Origin: an uncultured Pelagibacteraceae bacterium
GTDB lineage: Bacteria > Pseudomonadota > Alphaproteobacteria > Pelagibacterales > Pelagibacteraceae
Assembly (NCBI GenBank): GCA_902557785.1
Contig: CACEBP010000006.1
Location: 1-50,825 of the forward strand
Direction: 5' to 3'
DNA: 50,825 bases
The notes below the pieces were generated by a model. The model saw only the letters and a program-made list of their open reading frames with translations. It was not told the DNA's origin and searched no databases. Within the stretch, counting starts at the first letter, position 1, and each line of letters opens with the position of its first letter. Shown here in pieces: positions 1-7,273 of the stretch. Made by a program: the position numbers and the translations under genes.

Positions 1-273
1 AATCAATCATTAAGAAATAAAGGAATAGATAGCAAATTTATTAAGCAAAGTATTGATAAAATAAAGGAGAACGAAATAGAACCGGATTTTGTTTCTGCTT
101 TAAAATTATGCAAAAGGAGAAGAATTGGTCCTTTAAGACCTGAAAACAATAGAGAATTGTTTTATAAAAAAGATATGGGCATACTGGCCAGGGGAGGTTT
201 TACTTTTGATTTGTCAAAAAGAGTTTTAGATTTAGAAAAAACTGAATTTGATAAGTTAATCAAGATTATCTGA
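1..273 (+). CDS. recX: Regulatory protein RecX, C-terminal part
   Basis: This is the last 90 residues of an open reading frame cut by the left edge and ending in TGA at 271-273. The stretch with a KRRRIGPLRP-like motif, followed by a helical segment ending in FDLSKRVLDLE, matches the RecX C-terminal helix repeats, where alphaproteobacterial members carry an Arg-rich RRRLGP sequence. RecX binds RecA and modulates filament growth and strand exchange in the cytoplasm. The N-terminal half and the start lie outside the window. Its last 18 bases overlap the end of a small convergent gene. Family assignment rests on this short motif and on the size of the tail. Confidence 0.6.
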   Translation, partial: NQSLRNKGIDSKFIKQSIDKIKENEIEPDFVSALKLCKRRRIGPLRPENNRELFYKKDMGILARGGFTFDLSKRVLDLEKTEFDKLIKII

Positions 274-399
274 TTTCCTATTCTTCTCTTCCTCGACTAA
301 CATATCAAGCTTCTTTTTTAGTGCGTTCCTTACTAAAATAAAAAATAAAACACCAAATAAAGTTACTGATAAAATTATTATTGCAATAGTTTTAATCAT
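256..399 (-). CDS. Small single-span membrane protein (47 aa)
   Basis: This 47-residue protein starts with ATG at 399-397. Residues 2-23 form one hydrophobic segment (IKTIAIIILSVTLFGVLFFI). A basic patch (RNALKKK) and a charged, probably helical cytoplasmic tail with EEEK follow. The start overlaps the end of the upstream cysQ gene by 8 bases, which suggests translational coupling. Its 3' end overlaps recX convergently by 18 bases. The shape, one N-terminal membrane anchor and a short charged tail, resembles small accessory proteins such as CcmD, but there is no cytochrome c maturation gene nearby. I do not recognise the family. Confidence 0.55.
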   Translation of the reverse strand: MIKTIAIIILSVTLFGVLFFILVRNALKKKLDMLVEEEKNRKSDNLD

Positions 400-1171
400 C
401 TAAATTTTCTGATCTTTTAATTAATATACTTGGATTTCTGTAATCTTCTTTACCATACAAAAATGGCTTTTCATCCAGAGTTTTAATTATAGCACCAGCA
501 TTTTGGGCAACTGCATGGCCAGCAGCGTAATCCCATTCGTTAGCTCTCTCTTTAGCAGCATATATATCGTATTCTCCAGTTGCTATAACACAGAATTTAT
601 AAGAACTCGCCATTTTAACAATAGAGGAAACATTAAACTCTTTTAGTTTATTTAAAATTATATCAGAAGGTTTTATAACACTAGAAAGCGCCACTATCTT
701 ACCTTTTGGTTGTTTTTTTTTACAAGAAATTTTTTGAGTGTTTCCATTTTCAATTAAATAACTTTCTCCCGGACCATAAGTATAAAAAAGTCTATTTTTT
801 TTTGGAGCACCTACAATGCCAATTACTGGAACAGTATTAATTATTAATGCAGCATTAATAGTATACTCATCTTTACCTGCTATATACTCTTTAGTTCCAT
901 CTATAGGATCTAATAACCAAAATACCTTGGCTTTATTTTTTTTATCTAAATCTACCGTTTCCTCTGATACGATTGGTATATTAGGTGTGAGTTCTTTAAT
1001 TTTTTTTGTTATTAATTCATTTACTTTTAAATCTCCATTACTTACTGGGGATTTGTCTTCTTTAATCTCAATATTTAAACCTTTTTTATAAAGATCGATA
1101 GATATTCTTCCAGCGTCATTGAAAGTATCAATTAAATTAACACTAATGATTTTAAGCTCATTTGAATTCAT
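392..1171 (-). CDS. cysQ: 3'(2'),5'-bisphosphate nucleotidase CysQ-like (inositol monophosphatase family)
   Basis: This 259-residue protein of the FIG/inositol-monophosphatase superfamily has the metal-binding residues of the family: SEE at 69-71, DPIDGT at 88-93, and an EWDYAAGHAV block near residue 210. CysQ removes the 3' phosphate of PAP, the by-product of PAPS-dependent sulfation or reduction, in the cytoplasm. The length is normal. It overlaps the DUF3553 gene upstream by 14 bases and the small membrane-protein gene downstream by 8, so the three look like one operon. A general inositol-phosphate phosphatase cannot be excluded. CysQ is preferred because of the DPIDGTKEY wording and size. 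Confidence 0.8.
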   Translation of the reverse strand: MNSNELKIISVNLIDTFNDAGRISIDLYKKGLNIEIKEDKSPVSNGDLKVNELITKKIKELTPNIPIVSEETVDLDKKNKAKVFWLLDPIDGTKEYIAGKDEYTINAALIINTVPVIGIVGAPKKNRLFYTYGPGESYLIENGNTQKISCKKKQPKGKIVALSSVIKPSDIILNKLKEFNVSSIVKMASSYKFCVIATGEYDIYAAKERANEWDYAAGHAVAQNAGAIIKTLDEKPFLYGKEDYRNPSILIKRSENLDD

Positions 1172-1340
1172 TATTTACTTTTTCAAGATTAATATTTTCA
1201 ACATTAATTACCTTTTTACCGTTATTTTCAAAATTTACGGTAACTTTATTGCCAATAATTGACTGTACTTGACCTATTCCCCAACTTTTATTTTTAGGAT
1301 TAATTACATAATCCCCTGGTTCAAAATCAATATGCATCAT
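1158..1340 (-). CDS. DUF3553 family protein
   Basis: This 60-residue protein has the signature order of the small DUF3553 family: PGDYV near the N terminus, then WGIGQVQS, then a VTVNFEN-like strand followed by a GKK turn. It is a compact all-beta fold resembling the CarD/UvrD C-terminal nucleic-acid-interacting domain, and its function has not been established. Two consecutive ATGs are possible starts (1340 and 1337). It is the first gene of a three-gene minus-strand operon with cysQ and is divergent from mnmA across a gap of only 36 bases, so the two promoters must lie very close or overlap. Confidence 0.75.
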   Translation of the reverse strand: MMHIDFEPGDYVINPKNKSWGIGQVQSIIGNKVTVNFENNGKKVINVENINLEKVNNEFK

Positions 1341-1376
1341 GGAAAATTACTTTTTTTTCGATTATACACTTAAATT

Positions 1377-2504
1377 ATGAATTCACTAGGAATTAATAAA
1401 CCAAAAAAAGAGACTAAGGTAGTTGTGGCTATGTCTGGCGGAGTAGACTCATCTGTCGTAGCAGCGATGATGAAGCGAGAGGGATACAATGTAACTGGCA
1501 TTACATTAAAGTTATATGATGATAGCAAACAATCAAAAGAAGGCAGACAATGTTGTGCAGGTCAAGATATCTTAGACGCAAAAAGAGTGTCAGAAAAAAT
1601 AAATATAAATCATAAAATTTTATTTTACCAAAAAAAGTTTAAATCAGAAGTTATAGACTCTTTTATAGATAGCTATGCATCAGGCGAAACACCGATACCA
1701 TGTGTACAATGTAACCAAACAGTAAAATTCAGAGATTTATTTAAATATGCAAAAGAACTTAAAGCTGACGCGCTAATTACCGGTCATTATGTATCTAGGG
1801 TTCAAGTCAATGGACATGCAAATATGTATAGAGCTAAAGATCAAAAAAGAGACCAAAGTTATTTTTTATTTAGTACTACTCAAGAACAATTGGATTATTT
1901 AAGATTTCCTTTAGGTGAAATTGATAAGTCAGAGACAAGAGCAATAGCTGAAAAATTAAAATTAAACGTTGCTTCAAAACCTGATAGTCAAGATATTTGT
2001 TTCGTTCCTAATGGAGACTACTCCTCAGTAATAAAAAAATTTAGACCAGAGTCTTTTAAGCCAGGAAAAATTCTTGATCTTGAGGGACACCAAATAGGCG
2101 AGCACGATGGAATTATCAATTATACTATAGGACAAAGAAAAGGTATTAAGATTGCAAGCAATTATCCTTTATACGTTGTAAATATTGACGCTAACAAAAA
2201 CACAATTTTTGTTGGAAACAAAGAATGTCTTGAAGTGAAAAGAATTAAATTAAGAAATTTGAATTTACTTGGTTTAAAAAAAGAATTTGATAAAACATTA
2301 TTTATTAAAGTCAGATCTACAGGCAAGTTACTAAAAGCGAAAATAAATATAATGAGGACTTTTGCCGAAGTAGAAATTTTAGATAAGGAAACAGGAGTTT
2401 CACCTGGCCAAGCTTGTGTATTTTATTCAAAAGACGATTTTGGGGATAAAGTACTTGGAGGAGGTTGGATACAAAAGACTTACAATAAAAATTTATCCAC
2501 ATAG
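1377..2504 (+). CDS. mnmA: tRNA-specific 2-thiouridylase MnmA
   Basis: This 375-residue enzyme makes 2-thiouridine at wobble position 34 of tRNA-Lys, -Glu and -Gln, using ATP and a persulfide relayed from the cysteine desulfurase system. The PP-loop SGGVDSSV is at residues 20-27. The catalytic cysteine pair is present as Cys112 (in CVQCN) and Cys208 (in SQDICF). The C-terminal beta barrel ends near GGGWI, and the length is typical. A hairpin with a nine-T tract follows the stop codon. It stands alone and is divergent from the DUF3553 gene. Confidence 0.96.
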   Translation: MNSLGINKPKKETKVVVAMSGGVDSSVVAAMMKREGYNVTGITLKLYDDSKQSKEGRQCCAGQDILDAKRVSEKININHKILFYQKKFKSEVIDSFIDSYASGETPIPCVQCNQTVKFRDLFKYAKELKADALITGHYVSRVQVNGHANMYRAKDQKRDQSYFLFSTTQEQLDYLRFPLGEIDKSETRAIAEKLKLNVASKPDSQDICFVPNGDYSSVIKKFRPESFKPGKILDLEGHQIGEHDGIINYTIGQRKGIKIASNYPLYVVNIDANKNTIFVGNKECLEVKRIKLRNLNLLGLKKEFDKTLFIKVRSTGKLLKAKINIMRTFAEVEILDKETGVSPGQACVFYSKDDFGDKVLGGGWIQKTYNKNLST

Positions 2505-2517
2505 TTAACAAGCTGAA

Positions 2518-2551
2518 TTATTACTCGTTAAAAGTGATAACCTTTTTTTTT
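2518..2551 (+). terminator. Rho-independent terminator of mnmA
   Basis: The 8-bp stem TTATTACT (2518-2525) pairs with AGTGATAA (2533-2540), with one T-G wobble and a 7-base loop. Two C residues and a run of nine T (2543-2551) follow. It lies 14 bases after the mnmA stop codon, in the right orientation, and separates mnmA from the RNA element downstream. Confidence 0.75.
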
Positions 2552-2571
2552 AAATATGTTTTAATTTAACT

Positions 2572-2743
2572 AATTAAGAGGCAACTCTTAACTGACCATT
2601 TAAGGAAAAACCGAGAGGTTCAAGCTTAAAGGGCAGAAAGATGAACCTAGTAGCGCTAGAATAGTTCATCGGGATGGCTTGGCGGTAGCGCCTACAACGA
2701 CGAGCCAAAACTACTAAATTTCTAGGCGAAAGCCTGGAAATTT
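2572..2743 (+). ncRNA. Candidate structured non-coding RNA, family unknown
   Basis: This 172-base stretch has no good reading frame and contains a series of precise hairpins, several with GNRA loops. They are TTAAGAG/CTCTTAA closed by GCAA (2574-2591); AACC/GGTT closed by GAGA (2609-2620); GATGAAC/GTTCATC (2640-2670) with an inner CTAG/CTAG stem; GGCT/AGCC (2676-2706) with an inner GGCG/CGCC stem; and a 12-bp stem closed by GAAA (2716-2743) with one wobble. It is visibly richer in G and C than the surroundings, as structural RNAs are in AT-rich genomes. A possible -10 box TTTAAT at 2560-2565 would place the 5' end near 2572. I could not match it to tmRNA, RNase P, 6S, SRP RNA or a known riboswitch. 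The strand is inferred from the GNRA loops and from the terminator upstream. Confidence 0.6.
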
Positions 2744-3443
2744 ATGTGGTTCTCTTCCAAAATAATCTTGTAAATAAATAAAACAAAATTACTCCCACAA
2801 AATAATTCCATTCTAATGCATGCTTGAAATGAGTATTACCCTTGTTCAAAAGAATAGGAAGACTTAAAATAGCAACTATAATCAAAATTGAAACTAATAA
2901 TGCTTTTAAAAATAAAATTTTTTTATTAATTAGGTTTGAAATTTTTTCTTTGATTTTAAAAAAGTGGTAAACAAGCAAACCCTGAGCTATGAGTTCAAAA
3001 ACAATGAATAATAATAAGATAACTCTTCTCATTAATTTGTAAATTTGAATATCGAATTTAATACCTAAGAAAATAGAATGAATTGCTAAGAAAATAGCAG
3101 ATAAAATTCCGAAAATTTTAAATTTATAATTAATATTTGTTAATTTATATTTATTAATTAAATCATTATTATTTTTCCAGTAATAATAAAGTATTATAGC
3201 TGTAGTTATCATCGCTGGTTTAAAAATTAAATATTGAGGAAAAGTTCTTGAAGCTCGGCTTATTGATAAACTTCCATCTAAATATGGGATAGAAAATGCA
3301 GATCTACCAATTTGATCGACTTCAAATAAAGTTTTTTCTAAAAATTCCGGATTTTGAGAAACAAAAAGGCAAAAATTTATTGCTATTAGCGGGATAAAAA
3401 AAATCCATATACTCAACTTTCTTATTTGAGTTATTTCATTCAT
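2742..3443 (-). CDS. Multi-pass membrane protein, function unknown
   Basis: This 233-residue protein has about six hydrophobic segments (roughly 11-28, 72-88, 108-128, 140-160, 178-200 and 215-230). A soluble loop after the first segment contains SISRASRTFPQ, and the sequence FKHALEWNYFVG precedes the last segment. The arrangement of a long first loop plus a late conserved His-x3-Glu-Trp is reminiscent of Frag1/DRAM/PGAP2-type membrane proteins, but this is only a faint likeness. Its stop codon overlaps the last hairpin of the RNA candidate. The next minus-strand gene upstream is a tiny basic peptide 14 bases away, so the two may be co-transcribed. Confidence 0.6.
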   Translation of the reverse strand: MNEITQIRKLSIWIFFIPLIAINFCLFVSQNPEFLEKTLFEVDQIGRSAFSIPYLDGSLSISRASRTFPQYLIFKPAMITTAIILYYYWKNNNDLINKYKLTNINYKFKIFGILSAIFLAIHSIFLGIKFDIQIYKLMRRVILLLFIVFELIAQGLLVYHFFKIKEKISNLINKKILFLKALLVSILIIVAILSLPILLNKGNTHFKHALEWNYFVGVILFYLFTRLFWKRTT

Positions 3444-3457
3444 AAAAATTTAATTGA

Positions 3458-3541
3458 TTATTTTTTCTTGTTTCTTTTTCTCGCTCTTCTTTTTTTTGAG
3501 CCTATTTTTCTTCTGCCACGATGTTTTTTTGGATAACCCAT
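3458..3541 (-). CDS. 27-residue Arg/Lys-rich peptide, possibly a ribosome-associated small protein
   Basis: The reading frame ATG (3541) to TAA (3458) encodes a 27-residue peptide beginning MGYPKKHRGRRKIG, of which well over half is Lys, Arg or His. A perfect Shine-Dalgarno AGGAGG lies at 3554-3549, seven bases before the ATG, stronger than most sites in this window. It therefore looks truly and strongly translated. Size, basic content and the HRGRRK core recall tiny ribosomal proteins such as bTHX/bS22 and the COX24-type domain, but the match is by character only. It precedes the membrane-protein gene on the same strand. Confidence 0.6.
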   Translation of the reverse strand: MGYPKKHRGRRKIGSKKRRARKRNKKK

Positions 3542-3606
3542 ATTTTTGCCTCCTTTTAGTATCTTAATTAGACAATTAATATATAAAGATCAATTATAAT
3601 TATATT

Positions 3607-4803
3607 ATGAAAAAGTCTATAAAGACATTCTTAAAACACCCTTCAAAAGATTACTCTAATAGATCAGCAAACCCTGCTGTAATTCGTGCATCAACTATTC
3701 TTTTCAATACTATGCAAGAACTTTATAAACACGAAAAAAAGATTAAGAAACATCAAAAAATTACTCATTATAGCTATGGTCGTTATGGCAGCTCAACAAC
3801 AATTGAATTAGAAAATATATTAAAAGAATTAGAACAAGCATTTCACGTATTTTTAACAGGCACTGGGTTTGGTGGTGTAGCTTTAGCAATTATGAGCTTA
3901 TGCAGACCAGGGGATGAGATTTTGGTTTCAGACAATGTTTATGGACCAACCAAAGAAATTTCGGAAAAGTTACTGAAAGAATTTAATATTAAAGCGAGGT
4001 TTTATAATCCAGACTCATTTAATGATTTAAAGAGTAAAGTTACAAAAAAAACGAAAATGATATTGGTTGAAAATCCCGGAAGTAATACTTTTGAGTTTCA
4101 GGATTTGTCTAAAATAGTTAATTTAGCTAAAAAGTTAAAGATATTTACTTTTCTTGATAATACTTGGGGCACTCCTTTATATTTAAAACCATTAAAGCTT
4201 GGATTTGATATGTCTTTTTCATCTGCAACAAAATATTTTTCTGGTCACTCAGATGCTATGGGAGGATCTTTGGCAGTAAATAAAAAAGTATTTAAACAAA
4301 TAATGTTCTTTTACAAACTCTCTGGTTATAGGATGTCTGCTGATGAGGCTTATTTAATAATTAGAGGTTTAAGAACTTTAGATACAAGATTAGATCAACA
4401 TTATAAAAATACTAAACAAGTTATAAATTTCTTGAAAAAACAAAAAAAGGTTAAAGAAATTCTATATCCCTATAATCCTTCAAGTAAAAATTATAAACTT
4501 TGGAAAAAATATTATTCTGGTGCAACTGGATTATTATCAATTGTAATTAAAAGCAGAAAAAAATCATCTGTTATCAAGTTTGTTAATAAGCTAGAGCTTT
4601 TCGGAATAGGTTATAGTTGGGGTGGATTTGAAAGTCTTGCAATTTTACAGGAACTTCGTTCAAGAAAAAAAGATGAATATCTTAAAGGAAGAAATTATTT
4701 TAGATTTAACAAAGACGAACATATAGTTAGATTACACATTGGTTTGGAAGACCCTAAAGATTTAATCAATGACTTAAAACATTCTTTAAGATACGTTAAA
4801 TAA
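3607..4803 (+). CDS. metC: Cystathionine beta-lyase-like PLP enzyme (Cys/Met metabolism family)
   Basis: This 398-residue enzyme is of the Cys/Met metabolism PLP family (fold type I). The Schiff-base lysine is Lys209 in SATKYFSGHSDAMGG, the cofactor Asp is in FLDNTW (residues 182-187), and the YGRYGS element near residue 57 helps bind the PLP phosphate. The YFSGHSD(A/V)MGG wording favours cystathionine beta-lyase, which splits cystathionine to homocysteine, pyruvate and ammonia. Members of this family also act as cysteine or methionine lyases, so the exact substrate is uncertain. The next gene, an MFS carrier, overlaps its stop by one base (TAATG), so enzyme and carrier probably share an operon. 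Confidence 0.75.
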   Translation: MKKSIKTFLKHPSKDYSNRSANPAVIRASTILFNTMQELYKHEKKIKKHQKITHYSYGRYGSSTTIELENILKELEQAFHVFLTGTGFGGVALAIMSLCRPGDEILVSDNVYGPTKEISEKLLKEFNIKARFYNPDSFNDLKSKVTKKTKMILVENPGSNTFEFQDLSKIVNLAKKLKIFTFLDNTWGTPLYLKPLKLGFDMSFSSATKYFSGHSDAMGGSLAVNKKVFKQIMFFYKLSGYRMSADEAYLIIRGLRTLDTRLDQHYKNTKQVINFLKKQKKVKEILYPYNPSSKNYKLWKKYYSGATGLLSIVIKSRKKSSVIKFVNKLELFGIGYSWGGFESLAILQELRSRKKDEYLKGRNYFRFNKDEHIVRLHIGLEDPKDLINDLKHSLRYVK

Positions 4804-6023
4804 TGTTTAATTTTATTCCTAACAGACTTGCCTTAATAGTTTTAATTTCAGCTTGTAGTATTATTTTAATTTCAATGGGGTTAAGGCAGACTTTCGGATT
4901 ATTTTTTTCTGCTTTTGAAGAAGGCCTTGGCTGTACTAGAACTGAGTTTGGTTTAGCAATTGGAATTCAAATGCTTTTTTGGGGGATGTTCGCACCATTA
5001 TTTGGCGTGATAGCGGACAAGCTTGGAGGAAACAAAGCTGTTTTTATTGGATTTATAATTTTTGGTTTAGGGATTTATATGCTCTACGCAGGTCCTAACA
5101 CTGGTATTTATTTTCAGATCAGTCTTGGAGTTTTAATTGGAATAGCTCTTGGAGCTACTGCAATAGGCGTTCCAGTGTCCGAAGTAGGAAAACATTTTCC
5201 AAATGAAAGCAGAACTATTGCAACTGGTATTGTAACTGCTGCGGCCTCAGTTGGTTATTTCTTATCACCGTTATTTACAAAATATAGTCTGGGTTTGGTT
5301 GGTTGGGAGCAAACTCTAAAATATTTTATGTATTTTATTGCTTTAGGACTTTTAGCTTCTATTTTTTTATTACCATCAAAAACTATTTTAAATTCCTCAA
5401 AAGCTGATAGAGATCAAACTTTTACTTCAGCCATAAAAGAAGCTTTTTCACACAAAGGCTATGTATTATTAGTTTTAGGTTTTTTTGTTTGTGGTTTTCA
5501 GATTACATTAGTTGGAACTCACATACCTGGCTATATGCAAGATAGAGGAATGGGTGGGTGGTCAGCAACAATAATTTTAGCTTTAATTGGTTTTTTTAAT
5601 ATTTTCGGAACTATAGGAATGGGCATCTTAGGCACTAGGTACAAAAAAAAAAATCTACTTTGTATACTTTACACGTTAAGAGCAATAAGTATTTGTATAT
5701 TCATTTTTTCTCCTCCTTCTCTTATAAATTCAATAATCTTTGGAGTTACATTTGGACTTTTATGGCTTTCAACTGTTCCTCCAACTAATGGAATAGTTGC
5801 TCAAATTTTTGGAACAAAATATTTGAGTTCCTTGTTTGGAATAGTATTTTTATCTCATCAGTTCGGTGCATTTGCAGGAGCTTTTCTCGGGGGTTACTTT
5901 TATGATGTGTATGGCTCTTATGATTATGCATGGTATATGGCAATAACTTTATCTATATTTGCCGCATTAATACATTTCCCTATAGACGAAAGAAGAATAG
6001 TACGTGTTGATAAGTCTATCTAA
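4803..6023 (+). CDS. MFS transporter
   Basis: This 406-residue protein has about 12 hydrophobic spans. An RQTFGLFFSAFEE stretch after the first span and a GVIADKLGGNKA loop between spans 2 and 3 are typical of the major facilitator superfamily (motif A-like). Its wording resembles the monocarboxylate/oxalate-formate branch. It is co-translated with the upstream PLP lyase (TAATG overlap), so a sulfur amino acid, a keto acid or a related anion is a reasonable guess for the substrate. The sequence itself does not show the substrate or direction. Confidence 0.8.
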   Translation: MFNFIPNRLALIVLISACSIILISMGLRQTFGLFFSAFEEGLGCTRTEFGLAIGIQMLFWGMFAPLFGVIADKLGGNKAVFIGFIIFGLGIYMLYAGPNTGIYFQISLGVLIGIALGATAIGVPVSEVGKHFPNESRTIATGIVTAAASVGYFLSPLFTKYSLGLVGWEQTLKYFMYFIALGLLASIFLLPSKTILNSSKADRDQTFTSAIKEAFSHKGYVLLVLGFFVCGFQITLVGTHIPGYMQDRGMGGWSATIILALIGFFNIFGTIGMGILGTRYKKKNLLCILYTLRAISICIFIFSPPSLINSIIFGVTFGLLWLSTVPPTNGIVAQIFGTKYLSSLFGIVFLSHQFGAFAGAFLGGYFYDVYGSYDYAWYMAITLSIFAALIHFPIDERRIVRVDKSI

Positions 6024-6040
6024 GGTTGTATTTTGAGTCT

Positions 6041-6073
6041 CAAAGTGAATCAAAAGTGAATCAAAAGGTGAAC
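6041..6073. repeat. Short tandem repeat upstream of the CADD-like gene
   Basis: Two copies of an 11-base unit read as AAGTGAATCAA-type repeats (6042-6063), followed by a degenerate third copy AAAAGGTGAAC (6063-6073). The element sits in the 141-base gap between the MFS gene and the CADD-like gene, one of the longer gaps in the window. It could be a set of direct-repeat operator sites or simple slippage; the sequence cannot tell. Confidence 0.35.
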
Positions 6074-6164
6074 ATTTAAATTGCTCAATCTTAAAGTGTG
6101 GATAATTTTTTTGTTTAAAAATATGTCCTTTTTTAATAGGCTTTAATATAACTAAGGAGTCAAA

Positions 6165-6830
6165 ATGTTCTCAAAAAAATTAAATGAAAAATTAGACCAA
6201 TACCATTTATTAAATCACCCTTTTTACAAATCTTGGAATGAGGGAAAGCTTACAAGAGAAATTATCAAAGATTACGCTGAACAATATTACCAACACGTTA
6301 AAGCATTCCCAAGGTATATCAGTGCAACGCACTCATTGTGTGATGATATTGAAAAAAGAAAAATTCTATTAGAAAACCTTCAAGATGAGGAAAATAAAGA
6401 TGCAGATCATCCGAAATTATGGAAGAACTTTGCTACAGAAATGGGAGCTGACTCTGAGAAAATTGAGAGAGTAAAGCTAGAGCCTTTTACAAAAGGCTTA
6501 ATTGATAATTTCTTCAAACAAGGAAGAGCATCTTATGCTGAAGGCTTAGCGTCTTTATATACTTACGAAAGACAAATTCCTGAAATTGCTGAAACGAAAA
6601 TTCAAGGACTTAAAAATCATTATGGTTGTAGCTCAAAAAAAGGACTAGAATTTTTTGAAGCACATAAATCAGCTGATGTTCACCATAGAGCAGAATGTGA
6701 AAAACTATTAGACGGTTTATCTAAAGAAGAGCAAGTAAAAGCGGAAAAAGCTGCATTATCTACTGCTAAGTACCTTTGGAATTTTCTAAGTGGTATGTCT
6801 GCTAAACATAATCTTCAAGCAGCAGCCTAA
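6165..6830 (+). CDS. CADD-like protein of the TENA/PqqC haem-oxygenase fold, possible p-aminobenzoate synthase
   Basis: This 221-residue helical protein resembles the Chlamydia CADD / Nitrosomonas folate-related family within the PqqC/TENA fold. Matching landmarks are FYKSW near residues 20-24, YYQHVKAFPRYIS, an LQDEEN metal-site helix, YERQIPEIA, and a late His-containing helix SADVHHRAE. Known CADD proteins are di-metal enzymes that sacrifice one of their own tyrosines to make p-aminobenzoate for folate. Tyr21 and nearby tyrosines are candidates. A good Shine-Dalgarno AGGAG lies before the ATG. The next gene begins 10 bases after its stop. Classical TENA or PqqC function is less likely because the key phrases match CADD better. 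Function here is inferred. Confidence 0.7.
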   Translation: MFSKKLNEKLDQYHLLNHPFYKSWNEGKLTREIIKDYAEQYYQHVKAFPRYISATHSLCDDIEKRKILLENLQDEENKDADHPKLWKNFATEMGADSEKIERVKLEPFTKGLIDNFFKQGRASYAEGLASLYTYERQIPEIAETKIQGLKNHYGCSSKKGLEFFEAHKSADVHHRAECEKLLDGLSKEEQVKAEKAALSTAKYLWNFLSGMSAKHNLQAAA

Positions 6831-6840
6831 GTTTTTTCAA

Positions 6841-7221
6841 ATGAAAAAAGACAATCACAAGTGGGATAATAAACATCCCACTGCGCAGATGCTCGGCAGG
6901 TGGCAACCCTGGCATGCAGGTCACCAAAAACTTTTCGAAGAAACGTTAAAAAAAACAGGTCAAGTAAACATTATGGTTAGAGATGTCAAAGGAGTTGATG
7001 ATAATCCGTTTGATTTTGAAACTGTAAAAAAAAATATTTTTGAAGCTCTTAAAGATTACAAAAATAGAGTTCAGGTTACCCTAGTTCCAAACATAACAAA
7101 CATTTGTTACGGAAGAGGTGTAGGATATAAGATAGAAGAAATTGTCTTAGACGAGAAAACTCAACAGATTTCAGCAACTAAAATTAGAGAACAGATGAGA
7201 AAAGAGGGTAAACTTAAATAA
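6841..7221 (+). CDS. Small cytidylyltransferase-like nucleotidyltransferase
   Basis: Starting at the ATG at 6841, ten bases after the previous stop, this 126-residue protein has the two signatures of the (H/T)xGH nucleotidyltransferase fold. GRWQPWHAGH is at residues 19-28, and ISATKIREQM near residue 111 acts as the ISxxxxR motif. The wording is closest to NadM/glycerol-3-phosphate cytidylyltransferase types. Such enzymes transfer a nucleotidyl group between a triphosphate and an acceptor phosphate or sulfate. It lies directly before aprMBA. ATP sulfurylase shares this fold, so a role with APS is conceivable, but the acceptor is not visible. A start further upstream at 6790 would overlap the previous gene and is not favoured. 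Confidence 0.75.
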   Translation: MKKDNHKWDNKHPTAQMLGRWQPWHAGHQKLFEETLKKTGQVNIMVRDVKGVDDNPFDFETVKKNIFEALKDYKNRVQVTLVPNITNICYGRGVGYKIEEIVLDEKTQQISATKIREQMRKEGKLK

Positions 7222-7222
7222 T

Positions 7223-7237
7223 TGAGAACCATTCTCA
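7223..7237. promoter_or_regulatory. Fur-like inverted repeat before aprM
   Basis: TGAGAA-CCA-TTCTCA is a perfect 6-bp inverted repeat ending one base before the putative -35 hexamer of the aprM promoter. It resembles the classic Fur box family (TGAGAATnATTCTCA) apart from the central bases. An iron-dependent regulator acting on an iron-sulfur enzyme operon would make sense, but only one site is seen. Confidence 0.4.
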
Positions 7238-7238
7238 C

Positions 7239-7267
7239 TTGACCTCTAAAATACGCCTCTATATAAA
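7239..7267 (+). promoter_or_regulatory. Sigma70-type promoter of the aprMBA operon
   Basis: TTGACC (7239-7244), a 17-base spacer and TATAAA (7262-7267) make a near-consensus promoter. Transcription would begin around 7273-7276, on top of the aprM ATG at 7274, and no Shine-Dalgarno is present. This suggests a leaderless aprM message. Confidence 0.6.
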
Positions 7268-7273
7268 AGTCCA

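Noticed and set aside
2690-2725. A short frame within the RNA candidate reading A-Y-N-D-E-P..., recalling a tmRNA tag start
   Set aside because: The tag does not end in the expected LAA-type sequence, and no tRNA-like domain or CCA end is near, so this is not taken as tmRNA.
2493-6105. Two perfect TTATCCACA-type DnaA boxes, at 2493-2501 (end of mnmA) and 6097-6105 (reverse orientation)
   Set aside because: Two 9-mers in 50 kb of AT-rich sequence are near chance expectation, they are 3.6 kb apart, and no origin-like cluster, dnaA gene or AT-rich unwinding region is present.
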